From JAJDFU01 sp964641965 (lineage in GTDB: Bacteria; Bacteroidota; Bacteroidia; Chitinophagales; Saprospiraceae), in assembly GCA_964641965.1 (NCBI GenBank), contig CAZXLD010000097.1, forward strand, positions 1 to 6,157: a stretch of 6,157 nucleotides of DNA. The letters run 5' to 3'. The notes beneath the pieces were generated by a model that was not told where the DNA came from, made no database searches, and worked only from the letters and a program-made list of their open reading frames with translations. Below are positions 1-5,940 of the stretch, piece by piece. How positions within the stretch are numbered: the stretch's first letter is position 1; every line of letters begins with the position of its first letter. The translations under genes and the position numbers were made by a program.

Positions 1-289
1 CGCCGCCGGCTTCAAAACTAAATGTAGCCTGCCACTTTTAAGAAAGTCGGTATTAAGAGAAAGGGGGTAGGGGAGTCGCTACTTGTACTATTTTAAACTT
101 GAGTCAGTATTATTTTGGATAGTGAAATACTGGCGATCTTCCGGGAAATAATTCCAGCGGTGCGTTTCAACGCTGTTGATCCTGACACCCAACGGGTCGG
201 CATGGGTTGATTCTCGGTTCTCCGAATTTGGATGTCCCCAAGGCAAGTAGGGGTTGTGAGACAAAAGAGCCCAAAAGAATCGCATTTAC
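1..289. other. Region downstream of the MBL hydrolase gene, no convincing gene
   Basis: This stretch follows the stop codon of the minus-strand MBL gene. It begins with GC-rich sequence (CGCCGCCGGC) and holds a short dyad, ACTTT at 34-38 facing AAAGT at 43-47 across a 4-base loop. A 65-codon minus-strand frame at 88-285 starts four bases after the MBL stop. It has no signal peptide, recognisable domain or hydrophobic core, and its protein is rich in Asn, His and Arg in an irregular way. I treat it as probably non-coding or as part of a dispersed intergenic repeat. That second idea is an impression from sequence style and cannot be tested here. I see no T-rich terminator on the minus strand. 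Confidence 0.5.
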
Positions 290-1327
290 CTATTTTACCA
301 CAAATTTATCCCCATCATTGGCCAGGTGCAGCGGGCCCGAGTAGCCCTTCAGTTCATTGAGGTACATATTCTTGATTATGGCGTTATCCGGTGCCGGTGC
401 CAAATGATTCAATACCAGTTTTTTGACATTCGCCCGTTCCGCCAGGGCCGCTACTTCGAAAGTACCTGTGTGGTAATCCTGGATATCGTGAATGATATGG
501 GCAATTCTATCCATGCCGGCTTCTGCGGATGCTTCTTCTACTATTTTTTGGAATGACATCAACATGACCTCATGAATCAGCAGGTCACAGTCCCGGGCCA
601 TTTCTTCGAGCAATACATTCTCCTTGGTATCGCCACTGATAACCACTTTTTTACCCTTGTATTCAATAACATAGCCGATGGCAGGTTCGATTGGCTCGTG
701 ATCCACATCAAAAGCGGTAATCCGGATGCCGTCCTGCTCAAACATCACCGCGCTGGAGTCTTGGCCTACATGAAACTCCCGGGGGATGCCCGCTGCCCTG
801 GAAATATCCATGATCTCCGGGCCATGGTGATCTACCCGGTGCTGGTTTTCAATTTGCAGGAAAGCATTTGCCGCATTGACCAAGGTGGTCAAACTGTCCG
901 GACCATACACATAAAGGTCATTTTCCCGGCCCAGCACCCATGACCTGCTGATCATATTCGGCAGATCCATCATGTGGTCTGAATGATAATGGGTAAGAAA
1001 AATGCCATCCAAGTTGGTCAAGGGTAGACCCAGGTTCTCCGCTTTTTGGACGACTCCGGCACCCACATCAAACACAAAGAAGTAGCCATTGACGAAAATG
1101 GCCGTTCCGGTTTGCGCTCTTTTCCCAGGAAGGGGCGTAGCCGTTCCTACCGTTACTGCAACTATGCCATCTGGGTCATAAAATGCATCCGAATTATTCC
1201 CGGCATCTTCCAGCATTCTACTTGCAATCGGCGGAACTAATTTTTCGGGGAAAAATTTTACAACCATCCAGGCAGCTATCAGTAATAGAACAGCAACGGA
1301 TAGAATAGCAATAATTGCTTTTTTCAT
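290..1327 (-). CDS. Membrane-anchored MBL-fold metallo-hydrolase (RNase Z / AtsA-like lineage)
   Basis: This 345-residue protein is a metallo-beta-lactamase-fold hydrolase with one N-terminal membrane segment (about residues 4-23, following MKK). The segment is probably an uncleaved anchor that leaves the enzyme in the periplasm. The dinuclear metal site is complete: HYHSDH with H113, H115, D117 and H118; H210 in DVDHEP; D233 in SGDT; and H308 in LNHLAP. This spacing fits the broad RNase Z-like branch. That branch also includes the Pseudoalteromonas carrageenovora type III arylsulfatase AtsA, a zinc enzyme unrelated in fold to type I sulfatases. The membrane anchor argues against tRNA processing. 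Substrate is unknown; sulfate or phosphate esters and lactones are all possible. The ATG at 1327 is chosen because it directly precedes the anchor. The gene is 396 bases from the SRPBCC gene, so it is probably its own transcription unit. It is visibly richer in G+C than its neighbours: hand counts give 53% at 421-480 and 62% at 781-840. Confidence 0.9.
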   Translation of the reverse strand: MKKAIIAILSVAVLLLIAAWMVVKFFPEKLVPPIASRMLEDAGNNSDAFYDPDGIVAVTVGTATPLPGKRAQTGTAIFVNGYFFVFDVGAGVVQKAENLGLPLTNLDGIFLTHYHSDHMMDLPNMISRSWVLGRENDLYVYGPDSLTTLVNAANAFLQIENQHRVDHHGPEIMDISRAAGIPREFHVGQDSSAVMFEQDGIRITAFDVDHEPIEPAIGYVIEYKGKKVVISGDTKENVLLEEMARDCDLLIHEVMLMSFQKIVEEASAEAGMDRIAHIIHDIQDYHTGTFEVAALAERANVKKLVLNHLAPAPDNAIIKNMYLNELKGYSGPLHLANDGDKFVVK

Positions 1328-1360
1328 GGGTACTTTATTAAATGATCAGGTCGCGCTGAG

Positions 1361-1374
1361 TGGTCGTGTGACCA
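1361..1374. promoter_or_regulatory. Short palindrome upstream of the MBL gene
   Basis: TGGTC and GACCA face each other across the four bases GTGT, 34-47 bases upstream of the MBL start codon. The size and position suit an operator for a dimeric regulator or a small leader hairpin. No known binding consensus is recognised, and a five-base arm can arise by chance, so this is only a candidate. Confidence 0.25.
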
Positions 1375-1450
1375 TGGAAGCTCTGGAAAACCATTTTAAT
1401 ACTGATGCAAGTTTACCATGATCTTTTTAAAAATGGAGAAAACAGCTAAA

Positions 1451-1486
1451 CTTGGTCAGCCCCGACGACAAGTGCCGGGATCAAGG
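1451..1486. repeat. Imperfect GC-rich inverted repeat
   Basis: The arm beginning CTTGGTCAGCCCCG (1451-1464) is roughly complementary to CCGGGATCAAGG (1475-1486), with a mismatch and a small bulge. Read on the minus strand, the stem is followed by AAGTTTAGCTGTTTTC, which is moderately T-rich but has no clean T run. It could be a weak terminator for the sulfatase/SRPBCC unit, although it lies about 240 bases past the SRPBCC stop. It could also be an intergenic repeat unit. Confidence 0.3.
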
Positions 1487-1661
1487 ACATTATACTATTT
1501 CAATTAATACTGTATTTAAGGGACAGGCCATTTGCAACTTAAAAGGATATAAGATGAGTACTATGTTGGGGAGTCTTACATCCTTACTACATTACTTCAC
1601 CTGCCCACCAGGCCAAGTCTGAGCTTTCGACCGGACAGGGTGCTCTTTATCAAGGTAATAT

Positions 1662-1681
1662 AATGCCTACCGGCCGGCATT
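1662..1681 (-). terminator. Stem-loop after the SRPBCC gene, possible transcript end
   Basis: AATGCC (1662-1667) and GGCATT (1676-1681) form a six-base stem around an eight-base GC-rich loop, 42 bases past the SRPBCC stop. No T tract follows on the minus strand (ATATTACC follows), so it is not a textbook intrinsic terminator. It may mark or stabilise the 3' end of the operon transcript. Confidence 0.35.
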
Positions 1682-1723
1682 TAGAAACTACGACCAGTGG
1701 GGGTATTTACAAACAGTATACAT

Positions 1724-2182
1724 CTAATTCCCAGGATAAAGGGACTCTACTCGCTCCTTTAGCTCTTGGTTAATCTTTATATACATTGACATCATATGGT
1801 GTTTGGCGAGAAAATTCATAAACCGACTATGAGGGCCGTGTAATCCATCCTCTTGCTTGAATATGGTAGTCCCGATTGGAGTCGGCTCCAATGAATAGAC
1901 ATGATGATCCTTTGTCTTCCCAATAATATCACCTGACCAGCCAAATTTTATCCCTTCTTCATAGTCGGAACATATATGGTCCAACTCAATCACACCTCCT
2001 GTTAAAGGATTTTTGAAGTAGGAAATGAATTTTTCTCCTTTGACCAGCTTATTTACGGAGATGCCAATGAACGATGAGCTCCACTCTTTTAATTTGTTCC
2101 AGTCGGTGAGCACATTCCATACCTGCTCGGGTGTCGCATTGATTTCTATTTCCGTAAAGACATGATTTTTTTCGTCTTGCAT
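1724..2182 (-). CDS. SRPBCC-fold (START / polyketide-cyclase-like) protein
   Basis: This 152-residue protein has the SRPBCC signature. A first strand and helix read FTEIEINATPEQVWNVLTDW (about residues 9-28) and are followed by KLKEWSSSF. Later come beta strands around ISYFKNPL, GGVIELDHI and KFGWSG, and a long C-terminal helix (about 117-147). The length is normal for a single-domain member. The fold makes a deep pocket for hydrophobic or aromatic ligands; members range from lipid carriers to cyclases, so function is not assigned. There is no signal peptide, so it is cytoplasmic. Its ATG shares one base with the sulfatase TGA (TGATG), strong evidence for translational coupling and for this start. 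An AAAAAGG stretch just upstream may help initiation. In this context it could bind a hydrophobic substrate or product of the neighbouring enzymes, but that is inference. Confidence 0.87.
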   Translation of the reverse strand: MQDEKNHVFTEIEINATPEQVWNVLTDWNKLKEWSSSFIGISVNKLVKGEKFISYFKNPLTGGVIELDHICSDYEEGIKFGWSGDIIGKTKDHHVYSLEPTPIGTTIFKQEDGLHGPHSRFMNFLAKHHMMSMYIKINQELKERVESLYPGN

Positions 2183-3705
2183 CAGGCCTTTTTATCTTTC
2201 TTTTTAAGCCATACAAAGAAGCTGATTACCGCAACTATTACACCCACTCCCAGCAGTATTAAGGGGAGGAATTCCCTGACCATAGATTTGGTCGCTTTTT
2301 TCGAAACAAAACCTTGAGCAGAGTAGCCTTCAGGCATTTTCAGAACTCCAACTTCTTTTTCATAGTCCGTATAAGCAGCCAGCATTTGCTTAAATAATTC
2401 AGGTTCCCGATTAGCTAGGTCATTCACTTCTCCAGGGTCACTTTCAATATGGTAAAGGTGCCATTGATTATCGCCGTCCGGAATATTGTTTTTAACAATT
2501 TTGTACCCATTCATAAAATAAGCCGAACTACTTGCAGCCTCTATTCCAACACCTTCATTTTCTTGATAAACAGCTGAGCTTGTATCCTTTAAATGGGGTA
2601 ATAAACTTTTCCCGGTAATAGGCGCATACCCTTCATTTGCTGAGGTAGAGATCTCCACCATATCAAAAATGGTAGGTGCGATATCGGTAAAGAAACAGAA
2701 CTCTTTAGAAGAGGCATTCTTTGGGATATTCTTTCCACTAATGATCAAAGGTACGCGGAGACCACCCTCTCCTGTGTAGTATTTAAAGAACGAAAATGGA
2801 GATGAAACTGCATTTGCAAAGCCAGTTCCCATATAACCAAAATAGCCCTTGCCGCCTTTGCTCTCAAAATCCCTGTGGTACCCATTTTTAAGAGCCCATG
2901 GAACACCAACTGTATAATCACCACCATCAGGACCGTTATCGGAAGTGACTATGAAAACCGTATTCTCTAAAAGTCCACTCTTTGATAAGTATTCAATATA
3001 TCTTCCAATGTGAAAATCCATTGCCTCCAGCATACCTGCAGTTACCGCCATACTGGTGACATAGCTTCCCTGTGCTTTCGCACTTAAAGCGTCCCATTTT
3101 TTGGTGACTGGAATATCCTTTTCGTTTAGCTGTGCACCCTCGGGAATAAGCCCCATTTGTTTGGCCTTAATAAACCGGGTTTGCCGCATTTTATCCCAGC
3201 CTTGTTCGTAGATTTCCATATAGTGCTCTACAAATTCCCTTGGAGCCTGTACGGGAGTATGAATGGCCTGGAATGCTATATAGGTGAAAAAAGGGTTGTC
3301 TTTGTTTTGCTCTTCTTCGTGAAATAAGATGGTCTTATCGATATAGGTCTTTGAGGAATAAAAATCTTCAGAAAGTTCTACTTCCTTTCCATCTGCATAC
3401 CAATGGGCATGTGGTTTTTGAGGTAGGTAACCTCTGGAATCATAATTGCTTGCTCCAGATCCACCTAGGATATAAGAGCGATCGAATCCCCTTTTGGTAG
3501 GGAGCGTTTTCTCATCATGCCCCAAATGCCATTTGCCAGTCGCATATGTATTGTAATTTACTTCCTTTAAGCGTGTTGCAATTGTCTGTACCCTGTCGTT
3601 AAGTTTCCCCCTATACCCGGGTTTAGTTTGGTACTCGTCTGGCAGCATTTCCGGTAGATTGGCAACACCGGCCAGGTGACTATCTGTTCCTGTTAGAAGC
3701 ATGGC
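2182..3705 (-). CDS. Type I sulfatase (P. aeruginosa AtsA-like), 5' end missing in assembly gap, C-terminal membrane anchor
   Basis: The visible 507 residues are the bulk of a type I sulfatase, which hydrolyses sulfate esters with a formylglycine and a calcium ion. They begin at AMLLTGTDSHLAG. In the family this follows directly after the C-S-P-T-R motif, so the catalytic Cys, about 55 upstream residues and any signal peptide lie in the Ns. Counting from the gap, conserved residues are K58 and H60 (ATGKWHLG), H149 (FQAIHTP), metal ligands D256 and N257 (TSDNGPDG), and K308 (FFKYYTGEGG). These match the P. aeruginosa arylsulfatase K113, H115, H211, D317, N318 and K375 as I recall them. The tail HLYHIESDPGEVNDLANREPE is the usual C-terminal subdomain. 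Beyond it are about 50 extra residues with a membrane span (about 479-500) and a KKKDKKA end. This is a likely inner-membrane anchor that leaves the enzyme periplasmic. It overlaps the SRPBCC gene by one base. The substrate is unknown; alkyl or aryl sulfates are possible. Confidence 0.93.
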   Translation of the reverse strand, partial: AMLLTGTDSHLAGVANLPEMLPDEYQTKPGYRGKLNDRVQTIATRLKEVNYNTYATGKWHLGHDEKTLPTKRGFDRSYILGGSGASNYDSRGYLPQKPHAHWYADGKEVELSEDFYSSKTYIDKTILFHEEEQNKDNPFFTYIAFQAIHTPVQAPREFVEHYMEIYEQGWDKMRQTRFIKAKQMGLIPEGAQLNEKDIPVTKKWDALSAKAQGSYVTSMAVTAGMLEAMDFHIGRYIEYLSKSGLLENTVFIVTSDNGPDGGDYTVGVPWALKNGYHRDFESKGGKGYFGYMGTGFANAVSSPFSFFKYYTGEGGLRVPLIISGKNIPKNASSKEFCFFTDIAPTIFDMVEISTSANEGYAPITGKSLLPHLKDTSSAVYQENEGVGIEAASSSAYFMNGYKIVKNNIPDGDNQWHLYHIESDPGEVNDLANREPELFKQMLAAYTDYEKEVGVLKMPEGYSAQGFVSKKATKSMVREFLPLILLGVGVIVAVISFFVWLKKKDKKA

Positions 3706-3805
3706 NNNNNNNNNNNNNNNNNNNNNNNNNNNNNNNNNNNNNNNNNNNNNNNNNNNNNNNNNNNNNNNNNNNNNNNNNNNNNNNNNNNNNNNNNNNNNNN
3801 NNNNN
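3706..3805. other. Assembly gap of exactly 100 Ns
   Basis: The run is exactly 100 Ns, a conventional filler for a scaffold gap of unknown length. On its low side is a sulfatase missing at least its first 55 or so family residues. On its high side is a DJ-1/PfpI protein missing its last few dozen residues. The two missing parts together need clearly more than 100 bases, so the true gap is probably several hundred bases. The open frame across it means nothing, because Ns contain no stops. Confidence 0.98.
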
Positions 3806-4560
3806 AAAGTGTTTAAGGGCTCTAATATTTTTTTACTCTCTGATTTATAAATAGCACCTGCCTTTTTCAATTCCAATTCAGGATGATAAGGCGTATATTC
3901 AATGCCAAACGTTTTCAGCTGTTTCTGGGTCACACCCGTCATCGTTCTACCTTTTACCAAATACGCTCCGTTTTTATCTTTAGCTTCTGTGAATGCCAAG
4001 GCTCCATGACAAACGCTACCGAAAATAACATCGGAGTTATAATAAGCGTCAGACACTTTTGCGGCTACAATGGAATCATTCATATCATAAGCTGCTCCCC
4101 AGCCACCTCCGAAAAAGACTAAGTCATAGTCCTTGAAATCAACATTCGCCACGGGAATTGAATTTTCTACTTTGGCCTTATAGGCTTCATCTTCTAAAAA
4201 CCGTTCGTCTTCAGGGGCACTTACAAAATAATAGAAGGACTGTGGATCAACAGGAACCTTTCCACCTTTTATACTGGCTACATCCACTTGCATGTTGGCA
4301 TCTAAAAAATCATAATACGGAATAGTCATTTCAGAAGCGAATATTCCGGTAGGAGGTCCTGTAGTTTCACCGGGTTTGTTCAATACCCCATGACTTGTAG
4401 TCACAATCAGGGCCTTCTTCCCTTTCAAGTCGTATTGTTCCCCTTCATAATCAGGATGAAGTCCCAGGAAATGGAGAATGGAAGGAAGGAAAATGGCTAT
4501 CAATAACACCAATCCCCCGACGGCCAAAAGGCTATAAATCAATTTTTTATTGAATTTCAT
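3806..4560 (-). CDS. Membrane-anchored DJ-1/PfpI-family protein (class I glutamine amidotransferase-like), 3' end missing in assembly gap
   Basis: The visible 251 residues begin with a single membrane span (about residues 7-32, after MKFNKK). A DJ-1/PfpI domain follows from about residue 48 (KKALIVTTSHG). Its hallmarks are the acidic residue E77 in FASEMTIPYYDF, the loop FFGGGWGAAYDM (149-160), and the nucleophile elbow GSVCHGALAF with C184 and H185. The family includes Hsp31-like glyoxalases, proteases and chaperones. The Cys-His pair and the long insertions resemble the Hsp31-like branch, but activity is not assigned. The loop reads GGGWGAAYD, where many Hsp31-type members have a GGHG-type sequence. 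The N-terminal anchor is unusual for a mostly cytosolic family and implies a periplasmic domain. The ATG at 4560 directly precedes the anchor. The C-terminus is lost in the Ns; roughly 30-60 residues should be missing. It probably shares a transcript with the sulfatase, but the gap prevents proof. Confidence 0.9.
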
Positions 4561-4584
4561 GGTAGTTTTAGTTTGAAATAATAC

Positions 4585-4630
4585 TGAACTGATTTAGAAC
4601 CGTTTAAATCAAAAAGCCTAAACCAGTTCA
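4585..4630 (-). promoter_or_regulatory. Long stem-loop in the leader of the DJ-1 gene
   Basis: A 13-base arm at 4585-4597 (TGAACTGATTTAG) is complementary to 4618-4630 (CTAAACCAGTTCA) except at one pair, 4592 with 4623. In minus-strand RNA that pair becomes a G-U wobble, so the stem is continuous for 13 pairs around a 20-base loop. The loop contains CTTTTTG. The structure ends 24 bases before the DJ-1 start codon, placing it in the 5' leader or over the promoter. It may be an RNA control element or an operator; no known riboswitch is recognised. Confidence 0.45.
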
Positions 4631-4679
4631 ATTATTGATTTTAAATGAAAAATGATCAGATTCCATTTTTTGAGCCACA

Positions 4680-4700
4680 CCCAAACCAATTCGGTTTGGG
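4680..4700 (-). terminator. Perfect hairpin after the secreted-protein gene, possible transcript end
   Basis: CCCAAACC (4680-4687) and GGTTTGGG (4693-4700) form a perfect eight-base stem with a five-base loop, 36 bases past the stop of the secreted-protein gene. CCA at 4675-4677 and TGG at 4703-4705 can extend it beyond a small internal loop. On the minus strand the next bases are TGTGGCTC and then A-rich, with no T tract. It is therefore a transcript-end or stabilising hairpin rather than a standard intrinsic terminator. Confidence 0.45.
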
Positions 4701-4736
4701 CATGGACGTTCAGTTTTTAGAACTTGCTACTACGAA

Positions 4737-5210
4737 TTACTCTTTCTCCAGATTTTCTCCAATAAATGGGATCCGTGAATAAATATTAGCCTGAATCATG
4801 GAGTTGAAGTAACTTTCCAATTGCCAAAACTGGGCAGCTTTGTTTACACCAACTTCTTTTCTCATCCGATCAAAGTAGGTTTTTTCCAGTTTATCAAATG
4901 ATTTTTTAATTTCTGTTGCCTGTTTGAAGAGTTCTAAGATTTTCTCATCCGATATATCCGGATAATTTTTGGCATATTCTTCAATAACTTTAATGCGGCT
5001 TTTTCCAAGTTTTTTACGCTCTGCTTCATATTCATCGTAGAGATTCCAGAAGCTTTCAGCATCGTCACCTAAGTCCATAAAATTGGCAACAGCTACCTTT
5101 TTTTCCAGACCGAAGGCCTCCTGGACAATTTCTACTTCTGTTTGAGCGGATTGGGCAAACGATGAATAAGCAACCATCGTTAGGAATAAAGCTGTGATCG
5201 ATGTTTTCAT
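4737..5210 (-). CDS. Small secreted helical protein, Spy/CpxP-like in character
   Basis: I choose the ATG at 5210 (157 residues) over the upstream ATG at 5258. It begins a clear signal peptide, MKTSITALFLTMVAYSSFAQ, with probable cleavage near residue 19 or 20; the upstream start would add 16 polar residues in front. The mature part is predicted almost entirely helical and highly charged. Notable stretches are SFWNLYDEYEAERKKLGKSR (53-72), SDEKILELFKQATEIKKSFD (87-106) and a final helix around AAQFWQLESYF. The W-x-x-Y-D-E-Y pattern and overall size recall Bacteroidota proteins related to the Spy/CpxP group of periplasmic helical chaperones or stress sensors. The LTxxQ repeats of true Spy are not obvious. 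I do not assign a function. It follows the Crp/Fnr gene by 103 bases, and the two leaders share a motif, so common control is possible. Confidence 0.75.
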   Translation of the reverse strand: MKTSITALFLTMVAYSSFAQSAQTEVEIVQEAFGLEKKVAVANFMDLGDDAESFWNLYDEYEAERKKLGKSRIKVIEEYAKNYPDISDEKILELFKQATEIKKSFDKLEKTYFDRMRKEVGVNKAAQFWQLESYFNSMIQANIYSRIPFIGENLEKE

Positions 5211-5313
5211 TGTAGATGGATCGTTAATGATGTGAATGATTGGTTTTTGATGGCCCAAAATTCACATTCCCAAATGCATTATCCTTTTACATATGTTGAA
5301 ATTTTTGGAATTG
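5211..5313 (-). promoter_or_regulatory. Leader of the secreted-protein gene with near-consensus promoter elements
   Basis: On the minus strand two near matches to the Bacteroidota -7 element TAnnTTTG occur. TGCATTTG (5271-5278) and GAATTTTG (5256-5263) each have one mismatch. Neither has an evident TTG at the right distance upstream. The sequence AATGCATTATCCTTTT (5273-5288) closely matches one upstream of the Crp/Fnr gene. Confidence 0.3.
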
Positions 5314-5889
5314 TTATGATCTCTCTTTTCTGATCCTGCTGAGTTGGGTTGGTGTCACACCAATCATGGATGCTATGTATCTGAGCGGAAATTTCTTGAG
5401 TATTTCGGGGTTCGTTTCCAAAATGTACTGGTATCGTTCTTTGGCTGAACCATTAAGAAACATTAGGTGCTTTTTGAGCAATTCCATGGACCGGTCGCCT
5501 ATATATTCCCGAATCAGAATATTAAATGTGACGTTATGTTCGAGCAAATCCCAAACTCTATCCATACTCGCGACCAGGACCACAGATTTTTCCAAGAACT
5601 CTATAATTATTGGTGATTTTTCATCCGTTCTGACGCTGATAATGTCTGATAAAAAATTATTGGTCTGAAGGATTTCATCGGTAATTTCATTTCCTTTCTC
5701 ATTTATGAAGTATGACCTTACGCTACCATCTTCTAAGAACCCCAGGTTTTTAATGATTGTATCTCTCTCTTTAAATTGTACGCCCTTATCAAATTTTTTC
5801 CGAGAGAAAATGGATAAGATTTCTTGAACCTCCTGATCTCTTGGCTTTTTCACTCTTTGATATATGAAGTCTTTGAATGGGTTTTTCAT
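5314..5889 (-). CDS. Crp/Fnr-family transcription regulator
   Basis: This 191-residue protein has the two-domain layout of short Bacteroidota Crp/Fnr regulators. Residues about 25-125 form a cyclic-nucleotide-binding-like beta barrel (LGFLEDGSVRSYFINEKGNE, then a strand IIIEFLEKSVVLVAS). A linking helix follows (about 120-145). The C-terminal helix-turn-helix starts at SAKERYQYILETNPEILKKF, and its recognition part reads YIASMIGVTPTQLSRIRKE (171-189). The phosphate-binding residues of true cAMP receptors are not evident, and there is no cysteine cluster for an iron-sulfur centre, so the effector is unknown. The full length is normal for this group. The ATG at 5889 is supported by a TAnnTTTG element about 26 bases upstream. 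It is the first gene of the run and a candidate regulator of the genes below it. Confidence 0.92.
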   Translation of the reverse strand: MKNPFKDFIYQRVKKPRDQEVQEILSIFSRKKFDKGVQFKERDTIIKNLGFLEDGSVRSYFINEKGNEITDEILQTNNFLSDIISVRTDEKSPIIIEFLEKSVVLVASMDRVWDLLEHNVTFNILIREYIGDRSMELLKKHLMFLNGSAKERYQYILETNPEILKKFPLRYIASMIGVTPTQLSRIRKERS

Positions 5890-5914
5890 GAATTGTGATT
5901 GTTAGCATTTATAG

Positions 5915-5922
5915 CAAAATTA
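5915..5922 (-). promoter_or_regulatory. Bacteroidota-type -7 promoter element of the Crp/Fnr gene
   Basis: The minus strand reads TAATTTTG, an exact match to TAnnTTTG, about 26 bases before the regulator's start codon. This would give a short leader. No TTG sits at the expected distance (about 19-21 bases) upstream; the nearest, in TTGACA, is too far. The call rests on the -7 element and its position. Confidence 0.4.
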
Positions 5923-5940
5923 GGGTTTGTGGGTGAATGC

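Larger units (their letters stand above)
1328..1723. other. Intergenic region between SRPBCC and MBL genes
   Basis: This 396-base stretch has no supported gene on either strand. It contains a stem-loop 42 bases past the SRPBCC stop (1662-1681), a longer imperfect GC-rich dyad (1451-1486), and a short palindrome close to the MBL start (1361-1374). An 8-mer TCAAGGTA at 1650-1657 also occurs twice upstream of the Crp/Fnr gene. I found no perfect TAnnTTTG promoter element for the MBL gene, so its promoter is not identified. Confidence 0.6.
4561..4736. other. Intergenic region upstream of the DJ-1 gene
   Basis: This 176-base, AT-rich stretch separates the secreted-protein gene from the DJ-1 gene. 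It holds two distinct stem-loops, at 4585-4630 and 4680-4700. I found no perfect TAnnTTTG element on the minus strand, so a promoter for the DJ-1/sulfatase unit is not identified. Transcription could also read in from upstream. Confidence 0.6.

Noticed and set aside
34..47. Small dyad ACTTT/AAAGT as a terminator for the MBL gene
   Set aside because: It is only five pairs, over 240 bases past the stop, with no T tract on the minus strand.
326..1240. Several plus-strand open frames inside the MBL gene
   Set aside because: They are opposite-strand shadows of a gene with a complete metal-binding motif set; none has a recognisable domain.
1515..1520. Possible sigma-70 style promoter upstream of the MBL gene
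   Set aside because: TATAAT-like words occur on the minus strand in this AT-rich stretch (reverse complement ATTATA near 1489-1494), but no matching -35 box is present and this phylum uses a different promoter consensus.
2745..4122. Short frames inside the sulfatase and DJ-1 genes (2745-2927 minus, 3883-4122 plus)
   Set aside because: They overlap well-supported coding sequence in other frames and encode nothing recognisable.
2182..4560. One 792-residue fusion protein of DJ-1/PfpI and sulfatase domains
   Set aside because: The frame is open only because Ns carry no stops. Both domains are truncated at the gap, and the missing parts do not fit in 100 bases.
5211..5258. Upstream ATG at 5258 as the start of the secreted protein
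   Set aside because: It would put 16 polar residues in front of a well-formed signal peptide; the ATG at 5210 begins that signal peptide directly.
5366..5668. Plus-strand 100-codon frame opposite the Crp/Fnr gene
   Set aside because: It lies wholly inside the regulator gene on the other strand, and its protein shows no coherent features.
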